Of a stretch of DNA of 64,000 bases, positions 46,570 through 54,848 are shown one piece after another. The notes beneath the pieces were generated by a model. The model did no database searches. It was not told the origin of the DNA and saw only the letters and a list, made by a program, of their open reading frames with translations. Source of the DNA: Sinosporangium siamense (GTDB lineage Bacteria; Actinomycetota; Actinomycetes; Streptosporangiales; Streptosporangiaceae); NCBI RefSeq assembly GCF_016863435.1, contig NZ_BOOW01000004.1, positions 1 to 64,000 of the forward strand, written 5' to 3'. The translations under genes were made by a program, and so were the position numbers. Positions within the stretch are counted from its first letter, which is position 1. Every line of letters begins with the position of its first letter.

Positions 46570-46963
46570 CTCAGCTCTCTTCAAGGGGTCGCGCGGGACT
46601 CGCGTGAGCATCCACGGTAATGCAGATCACTCCGCCTGGTCCGGGAGCTGTGACAAAAGACCGGACAGGACGAGCCGCAGGTGGTACAGGGGTGAAGCCC
46701 GATACTCGTGGGACGTGAGCGAAGCTACGCGGCGGCACGCGGCGACGGCTCGAAGGGCCGGTGGCCAGGCCGGGGCGGCTGAAGAGGGCGGCGGCTCAGG
46801 GGACGGTGGCTGGACAACGGCCCAAGCGGCAGTGCCACCGGAGGCGGCTAGGGCGGGCTCCCACCGGTGTCCGAGGGTGGACATCCGCGGGAGCCCGCCC
46901 GGGCGCCCCAGGGAGGGGTAAGGCGGCGCCCCTTAACAGGAAAGCCGATGCGGGTCTGACGCC
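46570..46963. other. intergenic between convergent/divergent genes, 394 bp
   Basis: Upstream region of the helicase-associated gene and the region downstream of the HATPase gene. GC-rich with no supported gene. A CGGCGGCTCA-like stretch repeats near 46785-46850. Confidence 0.4.
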
Positions 46964-47503
46964 TCAGGCGGCGAGCACAGCCCAGACGATCTTGCCGTAC
47001 GGCGTGAGCGGGGACCAACCCCAGCGCACGCTGAGCGAGTCGACGATGTGGAGCCCGAGGCCACCGGGCTCGAGGTCGTCGTCGGGGAAACGCAGCACCG
47101 GGGTGCCCGGCCCGGGGTCGACGAGGGCACACGTCACGAAGCCGCCTCGCCGTACCAGCGAGAGGCTGATGGAGGAAGGGACCCGGTGCTGCGGCCCGGC
47201 GTGGGGGCGGGGGGCCCTGCCGTCGCCGGGGTCGTGATTGAGCCCGTGGCGCAGGGCGTTGGTCGACAGCTCGGAGACGACGAGCTCCATGTTCTCCGCG
47301 ACCGCCGACATGCCCCACCCGGTGAGAGTGCTGATCGTCACATTGCGGGACGAGTGCACAGAATCGGCCTTGGGTGGCAGGACGAAGGTGGCGCTGGACG
47401 CGTGCGAGGCGGTCTCAAGCAGGTCGCGTGCCGGGTCGGGCCACCAGCCGGCGGGGGGCCACCAGTCGAGCGTGTTTTTCCGGACGTGCCTGGTCGCGGG
47501 CAT
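46964..47503 (-). CDS. HATPase_c anti-sigma-like ATP-binding protein
   Basis: 179 residues from the ATG at PATRHVRKNT. The frame is open up to 47773 but crosses the divergent XRE promoter, so the longer form is unlikely. The GHKL fold reads NMELVVSELSTNALRHG (N box), LVDPGPGTPVLRFPDDDLEPGGLGLHIVD (G1/G2), and an end GKIVWAV. Such RsbW/SpoIIAB-like ATPases in actinomycetes accompany XRE/DUF397 sets like whiJ/abaA of Streptomyces. They are thought to regulate development; the partner may be the adjacent XRE regulator. It is divergent from the XRE gene. Confidence 0.85.
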   Translation of the reverse strand: MPATRHVRKNTLDWWPPAGWWPDPARDLLETASHASSATFVLPPKADSVHSSRNVTISTLTGWGMSAVAENMELVVSELSTNALRHGLNHDPGDGRAPRPHAGPQHRVPSSISLSLVRRGGFVTCALVDPGPGTPVLRFPDDDLEPGGLGLHIVDSLSVRWGWSPLTPYGKIVWAVLAA

Positions 47504-47614
47504 GTTGTGGGCGCGCGTCGCGGGCCCTGCGCCATGGGCACGAGCTGAGGTGGTGCTGGGGGCAGGCTGCACTAGATCATGATGATGCAAACTCGCGTGC
47601 AGGTGCAAGGGCGA

Positions 47615-47626
47615 ATGCACGTGCAT
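47615..47626. promoter_or_regulatory. ATGCACGTGCAT palindrome between HATPase and XRE genes
   Basis: A perfect 12-bp palindrome in the divergent region is surrounded by further TGCA/GTGCA elements (GATGCAA, GTGCAGGTGCAA, GATGCAAC), most 12-18 bp apart. It is a candidate operator for the neighbouring XRE/DUF397 regulator. Confidence 0.4.
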
Positions 47627-47757
47627 ACGCGGGATGCAACCGCTACCGTTACCCCTCATCGGGGCAAACTTAGACGAAAGGGGATCTTGTCCGCGGCGAG
47701 GCATTTCGCGTCGCGGAATGACAGACTGTCGATCAGTCAACGACCAAGGAGCAGCAC

Positions 47758-48642
47758 GTGTCCATGGATCCACCGGGGACAGGTTCCACAGTTCGGCGCA
47801 TCATGCTCGGTGCCAGTCTGCGCCGATTGCGTGAGGAGAAGGGGCTCACCCGAGAGGTCGCGGGATTTCACATTCGCGCCTCCGAGTCCAAGATCAGTCG
47901 CATGGAACTGGGCCGGGTCGGGTTCAAGACGCGTGATGTCGAGGATCTGCTCACTCTCTATGGAGTGCACGACGACGTCGAACGTCGTGGCCTGCTGGAG
48001 ATGGTCAGGGAGGCCAACACCCCAGGTTGGTGGCATAAGTACGGAGACTTCCTGCCTACGTGGTTCACCACGTATGTGGGCCTTGAGGAGGCGGCCAGGA
48101 TGATTCGCACCTACGAGGTGCAGTTCATACCTGGGCTGCTGCAGACCGCGGCTTACGCGCGGACGGTCTTCCGGCTTGGCTATCCCGACGCCCCCAGTAA
48201 AGAGGTCGAGCGCCGCGTGCATATGCGCATGCAGCGTCAGGAGCGTTTCACCCGCAAGGACGGACCCCGATTGTGGGCGGTCATCGATGAGGCGGCGCTG
48301 CGCCGTCCCATCGGAGGGCGAGAGATCGTGCGCGAGCAGCTTGAGCATCTGCTGGAAGTTGCGACCCTCCCCAACATCACCATCCAGGTGATGCCATTCA
48401 GGTACGGCATGCATGCCGCCGAGGGAGGCGCGTTCAGCATCATGCGGTTTCCTGAGTCCGATTTGTCGGACGTCGTTTACGTCGAACAGCTCTGGGGAGC
48501 CCTCTACCTGGACAAACGTGAGGACATAGACCCGTACCTCACGGCCATGGAACAGCTATGTGTGGAGAGCACCACGCCAGGGGGCACAGCGGAGCTGATC
48601 GGCGCCCTTCTCAGAAAGAACTTAGATGGAGCACACCTATAA
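47758..48642 (+). CDS. XRE-family regulator with DUF5753 (WhiJ-like)
   Basis: 294 residues from a GTG 6 nt behind AAGGAG; an ATG two codons on is less well spaced. The HTH_31 domain (LGASLRRLREEKGLTREVAG and ESKISRMELGR) is followed by DUF5753 from about residue 95 (YEVQFIPGLLQTAAYARTVF; RLWAVIDEAALRRPIGG; LPNITIQVMPF). This is the standard architecture of WhiJ-like regulators. Overlaps the DUF397 gene by 17 nt, the typical pair. In Streptomyces such pairs repress developmental genes. Confidence 0.94.
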   Translation: MSMDPPGTGSTVRRIMLGASLRRLREEKGLTREVAGFHIRASESKISRMELGRVGFKTRDVEDLLTLYGVHDDVERRGLLEMVREANTPGWWHKYGDFLPTWFTTYVGLEEAARMIRTYEVQFIPGLLQTAAYARTVFRLGYPDAPSKEVERRVHMRMQRQERFTRKDGPRLWAVIDEAALRRPIGGREIVREQLEHLLEVATLPNITIQVMPFRYGMHAAEGGAFSIMRFPESDLSDVVYVEQLWGALYLDKREDIDPYLTAMEQLCVESTTPGGTAELIGALLRKNLDGAHL

Positions 48643-48862
48643 CGGCATGCCCGCCAGCGACCTCACCAATGTGGCGTGGCGCAAGAGCAGGCGCAGCAAC
48701 TCGCAGGGCAACTGTGTCGAGGTTGCCGAGCTTGCCGACGGAAGCGTCGCCGTGCGGAATTCCCGGTTCCCGGACGGTCCCGCTCTGATCTACACCCGCG
48801 CCGAGATGCGGGCGCTGGTCCTCGGCGTCAAGGACGGCGACTTCGACGGGCTGCTCAACTAG
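48626..48862 (+). CDS. DUF397 domain protein
   Basis: 78 residues. The DUF397 pattern is complete: NVAWRKSRRSNSQGNCVEVA, then VAVRNSRFPDGPALIYT and a short acidic end. These small proteins are proposed antitoxin-like or anti-regulator partners of the upstream XRE/DUF5753 protein. The start ATG lies inside the preceding gene. It ends the operon. Confidence 0.94.
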   Translation: MEHTYNGMPASDLTNVAWRKSRRSNSQGNCVEVAELADGSVAVRNSRFPDGPALIYTRAEMRALVLGVKDGDFDGLLN

Positions 48863-49115
48863 CCCTCTCACATCCGGCGCACCGCCTGGCAAGGGTGCGC
48901 CGGACACCCTCGCGGGACATCCGCAAGATTTTTTACGGCTACCGCGAAAACGCGGAGACCTCTTGCGGACTCAAAGATGAGCCCTGCCCGCGTGTAACAC
49001 TGTTTTTACGGACAGCAGCCCTCTTTAACCAGGAGGGGCTCGCTACGTAATCGAGCGCGTCATGCGGCTGATGCACAGTCATGTCGACGACGACAGACGC
49101 GAGGGGGCTCCCGTG

Positions 49116-49358
49116 ATGACCGTGATGGACCAGATGACCCTCTATCCCGTGGCCGACGACGTGCTGCTCGCCCCCGGCGGCCGGGTGGTGATCCGCACAT
49201 ACGGCGTGGCCCTGGAAACCGGCGTCTCCTATCGCACCTGGGTGACCGGTGTGCGCGACCATCCGCGTTACTGGCGGTGGGCGAAATACGAGGACGCCCG
49301 CCGTGGCCACGACCAGGTCCTGGAGTGGCTCACCGGCCGCGGCCCGCAGCCCGGCTGA
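49116..49358 (+). CDS. small hypothetical protein
   Basis: 80 residues from ATG behind GAGGGGG; the frame runs 18 codons further up but the ribosome site favours this start. The sequence (DQMTLYPVADDVLLAPGGRV) has no family I recognise. It reads as one soluble alpha/beta unit with several Trp near the C-terminus (YRTWVTGVRDHPRYWRWAKY). Stand-alone; it lies between DUF397 and the SDR gene. Confidence 0.55.
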   Translation: MTVMDQMTLYPVADDVLLAPGGRVVIRTYGVALETGVSYRTWVTGVRDHPRYWRWAKYEDARRGHDQVLEWLTGRGPQPG

Positions 49359-49483
49359 CCTCCCGACCACCCCCGGGAAAGCCTGGGCCCCGGCCGACCC
49401 GCTGAAGGCCGTGGAACGGGCCACAACCCCGCCGGTGGACCGATTAGGCATGCCGGGCCGGTCATGGTCGCTAGGGTTGCTCC

Positions 49484-50167
49484 ATGCACGTGCGCCCCAC
49501 CGCGTTGATCACCGGAGCCTCCAAAGGTGTGGGCGAGGCCGTGGCCCACGCCCTCGCGCCGACCCACGACCTGATCCTCGGCGGACGCGACCTCGGCGCC
49601 CTGGAGGCGCTCCGCGCCAAGCTGCCCGGGTCACGCCCCTGGCCGGTCGAGCTCACCGAGGTGAGGGCCGAGCACGTCGAGGGCGTCGACCGGCTGGACG
49701 TGCTCGTGCACAGCGCCGGCATCGCCAGGATCGGCACCGTCGACTCCGTCCCCGCCTCGGTGTGGCGCGAGGTCTACGAGGTCAACGTCGTGGCCGTGGC
49801 CGAGCTGACCCGCCTGCTCCTGCCCGCGCTGCGCGCCGCCGGCGGCCACGTCGTCCTGATCAACTCCGGCGCGGGACTACGCGCCAACCCCACGTGGGCG
49901 CCCTATGCCGCGAGCAAGTTCGCCCTGCGCGCCTTCGCCGACGCCCTCCGCGAGGAGGAGGCCCCCCGCGGCCTCCGGGTGACGACCGTCTTCCCCGGCC
50001 GCATCGACACACCCATGCAGCGCACCGTCCGCACCCAGGAAGGCGCCGGCTACGAGCCGGAGCGCTACCTCAACGCGGCCTCCGTGGCCGAGGCGGTCCG
50101 CACGGCGGTCACCGCCGGTCCTGACGCGCACTACACCGACATCACCCTCCGCCCGGCCCGCCGCTGA
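49484..50167 (+). CDS. short-chain dehydrogenase/reductase
   Basis: 227 residues, classical SDR size. TALITGASKGVGEAVAHALA has the TGxxxGxG cofactor loop; LDVLVHSAGIAR corresponds to NAG; LINSGAGL and YAASKFALRAF give the Ser-Tyr-x3-Lys catalytic residues. The residue after the first strand is not Asp, which hints at NADP(H) use. Substrate unknown. The only neighbour is the divergent phosphatase, so no operon hint. Confidence 0.9.
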   Translation: MHVRPTALITGASKGVGEAVAHALAPTHDLILGGRDLGALEALRAKLPGSRPWPVELTEVRAEHVEGVDRLDVLVHSAGIARIGTVDSVPASVWREVYEVNVVAVAELTRLLLPALRAAGGHVVLINSGAGLRANPTWAPYAASKFALRAFADALREEEAPRGLRVTTVFPGRIDTPMQRTVRTQEGAGYEPERYLNAASVAEAVRTAVTAGPDAHYTDITLRPARR

Positions 50168-50221
50168 CGCCGGGCCGGGGGAGGCGGGCACACCCGGCCC
50201 GCCGATGCTCGCGGATGAACA

Positions 50222-50803
50222 TCAGACCGGGGCGTTCCAGCGGAGGATCACTGGTTTGCCGTGTTCGTAGCCGAGGGTGCTGTAGGTCCCGGTGTTGAGG
50301 CGGAACAGGCGTCCGTCCGCCGGAGGCAGGCCGAGCCATCGGGCGGCGAGCACACGCAGCACGTGGCCGTGGGCCACCAGCGCGACCTCACCGCTCTCGG
50401 CGCGTGCACGTTCGATGACGCGGTCGACGCGCATGCCCACCTCCTCCACCGTCTCGCCCGGGTGGTCGGCGTCCCCGGGCGGCACACCGTCGCTCCAGAG
50501 ATACCAGCCGGGCCGCATCTCACGGATCTTGGCGGTGGTGATGCCCTCATAGGCGCCGTAATCCCACTCCCACAGGTCCGGCGTGGTCTCGAAGCCGGCG
50601 AGGCCCGCGAGCTCCGCCGTACGGCGGGCCCGGACGGCCGGGCTCACCAGGACAAGGGACAGGTCGCGCTTTTTGAGCAGAGGCGCGAGAGCGAGGGCCT
50701 CCTCCTCTCCGCGTTCGGTGAGGGCCAGGTCGGTGCGTCCGGTGTGACGCCCCGCGCGGCTCCACTCGGTCTCGCCGTGGCGAAGCAGAATCAACTCGTC
50801 CAT
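50222..50803 (-). CDS. histidine phosphatase family protein (phosphoglycerate-mutase-like)
   Basis: 193 residues from the ATG at DELILLRHGETEWSRAGR; an upstream ATG 4 codons earlier is possible. The RHG motif with the phospho-acceptor His is at residue 8, the second His in VALVAHGHVLRVLA near 155, plus PAVRARRTAELAGL and WDYGAYEG. Could be a broad-specificity phosphatase, or CobC-like alpha-ribazole phosphatase; the cobalamin operon next door makes the latter worth testing. It is divergent from that operon, separated by a repeat array. Confidence 0.9.
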   Translation of the reverse strand: MDELILLRHGETEWSRAGRHTGRTDLALTERGEEEALALAPLLKKRDLSLVLVSPAVRARRTAELAGLAGFETTPDLWEWDYGAYEGITTAKIREMRPGWYLWSDGVPPGDADHPGETVEEVGMRVDRVIERARAESGEVALVAHGHVLRVLAARWLGLPPADGRLFRLNTGTYSTLGYEHGKPVILRWNAPV

Positions 50804-50842
50804 GCCCCGCATCATGCCCGCGCCTGTGCCGCCCACTCGATG

Positions 50843-50924
50843 TCATGCGGCACAGTGCACAACGTCATGCGGCACAGTGCCCGACATCATGCGGCACAGT
50901 GCCCGACATCATGCGGCACAGTGC
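50843..50924. repeat. four 22-bp iterated repeats (16-bp identical core)
   Basis: TCATGCGGCACAGTGC occurs four times without mismatch at 50843, 50865, 50887 and 50909, exactly 22 bp apart (about two helical turns). The six-base gaps read ACAACG, CCGACA and CCGACA. It lies between the divergent phosphatase start and the cobalamin riboswitch. The periodic phased layout suits a cooperative DNA-binding site. No CRISPR features. Confidence 0.9.
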
Positions 50925-50954
50925 ACGGCAGGGCGTGGAGACCCTGGCTGTGGG

Positions 50955-51110
50955 CACTTGGTGATGATTGATACCTTCTTCCAGGAGCGCGGCGCGCAAG
51001 CGAAGTCCGGTGTGAATCCGGCGCTGTCCCGCAACTGTGACGGTCCAATCGGGCCGAAGCCAGGTCGACTGCCGTCGTGCGACGCTTCAACCCTCGTGGA
51101 AAAGGGTGAT
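50955..51110 (+). promoter_or_regulatory. cobalamin (AdoCbl) riboswitch
   Basis: Conserved elements of the B12 class appear in order: GAAGTCCGGTGTGAATCCGG (P3-P5 core), CGCTGTCCCGCAACTGTGA (the J-element and pyrimidine/purine core), and the B12 box AGCCAGGTCGACTGCCG. The btuF start codon follows about 85 bp past the B12 box, so cobalamin is expected to reduce expression of the transport genes. Ends are approximate. Confidence 0.95.
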
Positions 51111-51158
51111 CTGTCAACGGGTCTCTCGGTTCCCGGCACGCCCCCCGAAAGGACATAA

Positions 51159-52121
51159 GTGAGACCCCTACCCACGGCCTTCGCAGGTGTGCTGTTCAGC
51201 GCGCTGACCCTCGCCGGGTGCGGCACCGGCGGCGACACCGCCGCCGTCGCCTCCCCGACGCCGACTGCGGCGCCGAGTACGGCGGAAGCCGGCTTCCCCG
51301 CCACCGTGAACGCCGGCAACGGCGACGTGACGATCTCGAAGCGGCCCCAGCGCATCGTCTCGTTGTCGCCGACCGCCACCGAGACCCTTTTCGCCATCGG
51401 CGCCGGATCGCAGGTCGTCGCGGTCGACGACCTGTCGAACCACCCCCCGCAGGCCCCCAAGTCCAGCCTGTCGGGCTTCAAGCCCAACGCCGAGGCGATC
51501 ATCGCCCAGCGTCCCGACCTGGTGGTGCTCTCCAACGACACCGAAAACATCGTCGCCGAACTGACGAAGGTCAAGGTGCCGGTTCTGCTGGAGCCCGCGG
51601 CGGTCAAGCTCGACGAGGCCTACGACCAGATCGAGGACCTCGGCGCCGCCACCGGCAACCAGGCCGCCGCCGAGAAACTCGCCGGCGACATCAAGGCCGA
51701 GATCGAGCGGCTCGCCGCCGCCGCCCCCAAGGACAAGCAGCTCAGCTTCTACCATGAGCTCGACAACACCGGCTTTTCCGCGAACTCCGGCACCTTCGTC
51801 GGCCAGATCTACGACCTGTTCGGCCTCATCAACATCGCCGACAAGGCCCCGGCCGCCGCGGGCAGCTATCCCAAACTGTCGACCGAGTTCATCGCCAAGG
51901 CCGACCCCGACCTGATCTTCCTGGCCGACACCAAGTGCTGCGGCCAGTCCCGGGACACGCTGGCCAAGCGGCCCGGCTGGAGCAAGCTGTCCGCCGTCAC
52001 CGGCGACAAGGTGATCCCCCTCGACGACGACGTCGCCTCCCGCTGGGGCCCGCGCATCGCCGAGCTCGCCAAGGCCATCTCCACCGCCGCCCGCGGCGCC
52101 ACGGCGAAGGCCACGGGCTGA
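51159..52121 (+). CDS. btuF: BtuF-type corrinoid ABC transporter substrate-binding lipoprotein
   Basis: 320 residues from GTG. Signal peptide with lipobox LAGCGTGG (Cys about 21) anchors it outside the membrane. A class III binding-protein fold is seen: QRIVSLSPTATETLFAIGAG and AIIAQRPDLVVLSNDTENIV, long connecting helix, then LSTEFIAKADPDLIFLADT. Similar to siderophore and B12 binders; the riboswitch in front identifies corrinoid as cargo. First gene of the operon. Confidence 0.93.
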   Translation: MRPLPTAFAGVLFSALTLAGCGTGGDTAAVASPTPTAAPSTAEAGFPATVNAGNGDVTISKRPQRIVSLSPTATETLFAIGAGSQVVAVDDLSNHPPQAPKSSLSGFKPNAEAIIAQRPDLVVLSNDTENIVAELTKVKVPVLLEPAAVKLDEAYDQIEDLGAATGNQAAAEKLAGDIKAEIERLAAAAPKDKQLSFYHELDNTGFSANSGTFVGQIYDLFGLINIADKAPAAAGSYPKLSTEFIAKADPDLIFLADTKCCGQSRDTLAKRPGWSKLSAVTGDKVIPLDDDVASRWGPRIAELAKAISTAARGATAKATG

Positions 52122-52144
52122 ACACCGTCGCAAAAGCCGGAGCC

Positions 52145-53191
52145 GTGCCGGGCGGGCGGCGCGGTCACCGGGCCGGGCTCCGTCCCGTGCCCCTGCTCCT
52201 CGCGCTGATCCTGCTCGCCGCAAGCATGATCGTCGCTCTGCTCGCCGGTGCGGTGGGCATGCCCGTGTCCGCGGTCGTGCGGGAGCTGGCCGACCAGCTC
52301 CCGTTCGTGACCGTGGACTCCGGGCTCGCCCCCGTCGAACAGGGACTCCTGCTGGAGCTCCGGCTGCCGCGCGTCCTGCTCGCGGCGGTCGTCGGCGGGC
52401 TGCTGGCCGTGGCCGGCGCGGGCTACCAGGGAGTGTTCCGCAATCCGCTTGCCGACCCCTTCCTGCTGGGGGCGGCGGCCGGCGCCGGGCTCGGCGCGAC
52501 CGTCGTCATCGCCCTCTTCGGCGGCGAGAGCGACGCCGTCACCGTCCCGCTCGCGGCCTTCGCGGGTGCCGTCGCCGGGGTGGGGCTCGCCTACACCCTC
52601 GGCACCATGGCGGGCCGGGCCGGCGGCATCGCGCCGCTCGTGCTCGCCGGGGTCGCGGTCTCGTCGTTCCTGTCGGCGGTCCAGACCTTCGTCCAGCAGC
52701 TCAACGTCGAGGAACTGCGCCGGATCTACGGCTGGATCCTCGGCGACGTCGGCGGCGGCTGGGACAAACTCCTGCTCATCGCTCCTTACGCCGCCGTGTC
52801 CACCGTTCTCCTGCTCCTCCACGGCAGGCTGCTCGACGTGCTCGCCGTCGGCGACGACGAGGCCACGAGCCTCGGGGTGTCGGCGCGCCGGGTGCGCTTC
52901 ACCGTGCTGCTCGCCGCCTCCCTCGCCACGGCCGCCGCCGTCGCGGTCAGCGGGCTCATCGGGTTCGTCGGCATCGTGGTTCCGCACATCGTGCGCCGCC
53001 TGGCGGGCGGGTCGTACCGCTCCGTCCTGCCCCTGTCGCTGATCTGCGGCGGCGTCTTCCTCGTCCTCGGCGACCTCGTCGCCCGCACCGTCATGTCCCC
53101 CGCCGAGCTGCCCATCGGCGTGGTCACCGCTTTCGTCGGGGCACCGTTCTTCATCATGGTGCTGCGGCTCACCCGCCGGGCCGAGACATGA
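52145..53191 (+). CDS. btuC: BtuC-type (FecCD family) transporter permease
   Basis: 348 residues from GTG, the first good start after btuF; another GTG at PLLLALILLA is possible. About 9-10 transmembrane segments, with the FecCD motifs RLPRVLLAAVVGGLLAVAGA, YQGVFRNPLADPFLLG, GIVVPHIVRRLAGG and PIGVVTAFVGAPFF. It forms the membrane channel of the corrinoid importer. Its end overlaps btuD by ATGA. Confidence 0.93.
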   Translation: MPGGRRGHRAGLRPVPLLLALILLAASMIVALLAGAVGMPVSAVVRELADQLPFVTVDSGLAPVEQGLLLELRLPRVLLAAVVGGLLAVAGAGYQGVFRNPLADPFLLGAAAGAGLGATVVIALFGGESDAVTVPLAAFAGAVAGVGLAYTLGTMAGRAGGIAPLVLAGVAVSSFLSAVQTFVQQLNVEELRRIYGWILGDVGGGWDKLLLIAPYAAVSTVLLLLHGRLLDVLAVGDDEATSLGVSARRVRFTVLLAASLATAAAVAVSGLIGFVGIVVPHIVRRLAGGSYRSVLPLSLICGGVFLVLGDLVARTVMSPAELPIGVVTAFVGAPFFIMVLRLTRRAET

Positions 53192-53973
53192 CCGCCGTCA
53201 GTGCCGCCGGGCTCGCCGTCGCCCTCGACGGCCGCGCCGTACTCACCGGGGTCGACCTCACCGCCGCGAGCGGCGAGTGGCTCGCGGTCGTCGGGCCCAA
53301 CGGAGCGGGCAAGTCCACCCTGCTCAAGGCGCTCGCCGGCCTGCTCCGCTCCAGCGGCGAGGTCACGGTGCACGGGGCGGAGGTACGGCGGACGCCTCCC
53401 CGGCGCCGCGCCCGGCTCGTGGCCTACGCCCCGCAGAGCCCCGCCCTGCCGGCCGAGATGAGCGTGTTCGACTACGCGTTGCTCGGGCGCACGCCGTACA
53501 TCTCCTATCTCGGGCGCGAAGGCCGGGAGGACCGGGAGATCACCGCCTCGGTGCTGGAGCGGCTCGACCTGGAACAGCTCGCCTCCCGCCCGCTCGGGCG
53601 ACTCTCCGGCGGCGAACGGCAGCGGGTCGTGCTCGCGCGGGCACTCGCGCAGCGGGCCAGGGTGCTGCTGCTCGACGAGCCCACCACCGCCCTCGACCTC
53701 GGCCACCAGCAGCAGGTGCTCGAACTCGTCGACCGGCTGCGCCTGGCCGACGGTCTCACCGTCGTCTCCACGCTGCACGACCTCGGCGTCGCGGCGAGCT
53801 ACGCCGACAACCTGCTGGTGCTGGCCCAGGGCCGCGCCGTCGCCGCCGGGACGCCCGCCGAGGTGCTCACAGAGGAGCTGGTGGACACCCACTTCCACGC
53901 TCGTGTCGCCGTCGCGGTCGGAGACGACGGCAGGCCGGTCGTGACCTTGGTGCGGCCCACTGGAGGTGGATGA
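53188..53973 (+). CDS. btuD: BtuD-type ABC transporter ATPase
   Basis: 261 residues. Walker A GPNGAGKST, signature LSGGERQRV, Walker B LLLDEPTTALD and the H-loop LHD are all present, so it is an active ABC ATPase of the FepC/BtuD/HemV type. It powers corrinoid uptake with btuC. The last codons overlap the ribosome site of the following cbiZ gene. Confidence 0.95.
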   Translation: MTAVSAAGLAVALDGRAVLTGVDLTAASGEWLAVVGPNGAGKSTLLKALAGLLRSSGEVTVHGAEVRRTPPRRRARLVAYAPQSPALPAEMSVFDYALLGRTPYISYLGREGREDREITASVLERLDLEQLASRPLGRLSGGERQRVVLARALAQRARVLLLDEPTTALDLGHQQQVLELVDRLRLADGLTVVSTLHDLGVAASYADNLLVLAQGRAVAAGTPAEVLTEELVDTHFHARVAVAVGDDGRPVVTLVRPTGGG

Positions 53974-53974
53974 G

Positions 53975-54679
53975 GTGGATGTGCGGCTGAGTCACCGTTT
54001 CGAGGACGGTGCCGACATGGCGTCCCTGCTGTGGAGGTTCGGTCCCGGGTGGCGGATGATCTCCTCGGCCATGGTGGGCGGCGGCATCGGGCCGCGGGAG
54101 TGGGTGCTCAACGCGCAGGTGGCCGCGGGTTACTCACGCATGGATCCCGTCGACCACCTTGAGGAGCTCGCCGCGGGGCTCGGTGCGGCGGGGCCAGGGG
54201 TCGGCATGCTCACGGCGGCGTCCGTCGCCTATTACACGGCCGCAGAGGACGGCGGGGCCAGGGCGGTCGCCACGGTCGGTTTACGCGTCCCCACATGGGC
54301 CGCCGCGCCTGAGGGGCGGCCCGACCCGGAGCTGGCGCCGATGCGGCAGTCCGCCGTCCCTGAGGGGCGGGCGGAGCCTGTGGGCCGGATCGTTCCCGGG
54401 ACCGTCAACATCGTCGCCGCCGTTCCCGTCGCGCTGTCCGACGCGGCCCTCGTCAACGCCGTCATGACGGTCACCGAGGCCAAGACGCAGGCTCTGCTCG
54501 AAGCCGGGTTCCCCTGCACCGGCACGGCTTCCGACGCCGTGTGCGTCGCGGCCCGCGCCGAGGGGGCGGAGGAGCTCTTCGGCGGCCCGCGTTCCACCTG
54601 GGGCGCCCGGCTGGCGCGGGCCGTTCACGCCGCAGTGCACGAGGGGGCGCAGGGGTGGGCGGGGCGCGACCGAAGGTGA
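53975..54679 (+). CDS. cbiZ: CbiZ, adenosylcobinamide amidohydrolase
   Basis: 234 residues from a GTG 8 nt behind GGAGG; a GTG 9 nt earlier overlaps that site and is rejected. The family core is visible: LNAQVAAGYSRMDPVDHLEE, GMLTAASVAYYT, GTVNIVAAVPVAL, TVTEAKTQALLEAG and CTGTASDAVCVA. CbiZ cleaves the aminopropanol side chain so that foreign corrinoids can be re-used by the cobinamide salvage pathway. It lies directly behind btuD, agreeing with riboswitch control. Actinomycete copies are less common than archaeal. Confidence 0.92.
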   Translation: MDVRLSHRFEDGADMASLLWRFGPGWRMISSAMVGGGIGPREWVLNAQVAAGYSRMDPVDHLEELAAGLGAAGPGVGMLTAASVAYYTAAEDGGARAVATVGLRVPTWAAAPEGRPDPELAPMRQSAVPEGRAEPVGRIVPGTVNIVAAVPVALSDAALVNAVMTVTEAKTQALLEAGFPCTGTASDAVCVAARAEGAEELFGGPRSTWGARLARAVHAAVHEGAQGWAGRDRR

Positions 54680-54686
54680 TCTCCGT

Positions 54687-54717
54687 GGTGCCCACGTTCA
54701 AGACGGGCGCCTTTTTC
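54687..54717 (+). terminator. rho-independent terminator after cbiZ
   Basis: Stem GGTGCCC/GGGCGCC (7 bp, one G-T) followed by TTTTTCT closes the B12 operon. Confidence 0.8.
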
Positions 54718-54848
54718 TGCCGAATGACCGCTAAGTCTGGTTTGTGGGCTAAGTGGGGGTAGTGGGGGCTGATGACCGCTGGGGCCACGGTGAAAATAAT
54801 GGAATCATGGGAATCCACGTGTGAGGCGCGGTCCCTCTTCGGATACTA

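Noticed and set aside
47579-48103. 174-codon plus frame starting MMMQTR
   Set aside because: It overlaps the XRE gene in another frame and its start lies in the palindromic promoter region.
50843-50924. CRISPR array
   Set aside because: Spacers of six bases, two of them identical, and no cas gene; this is an iterated protein-binding type repeat.
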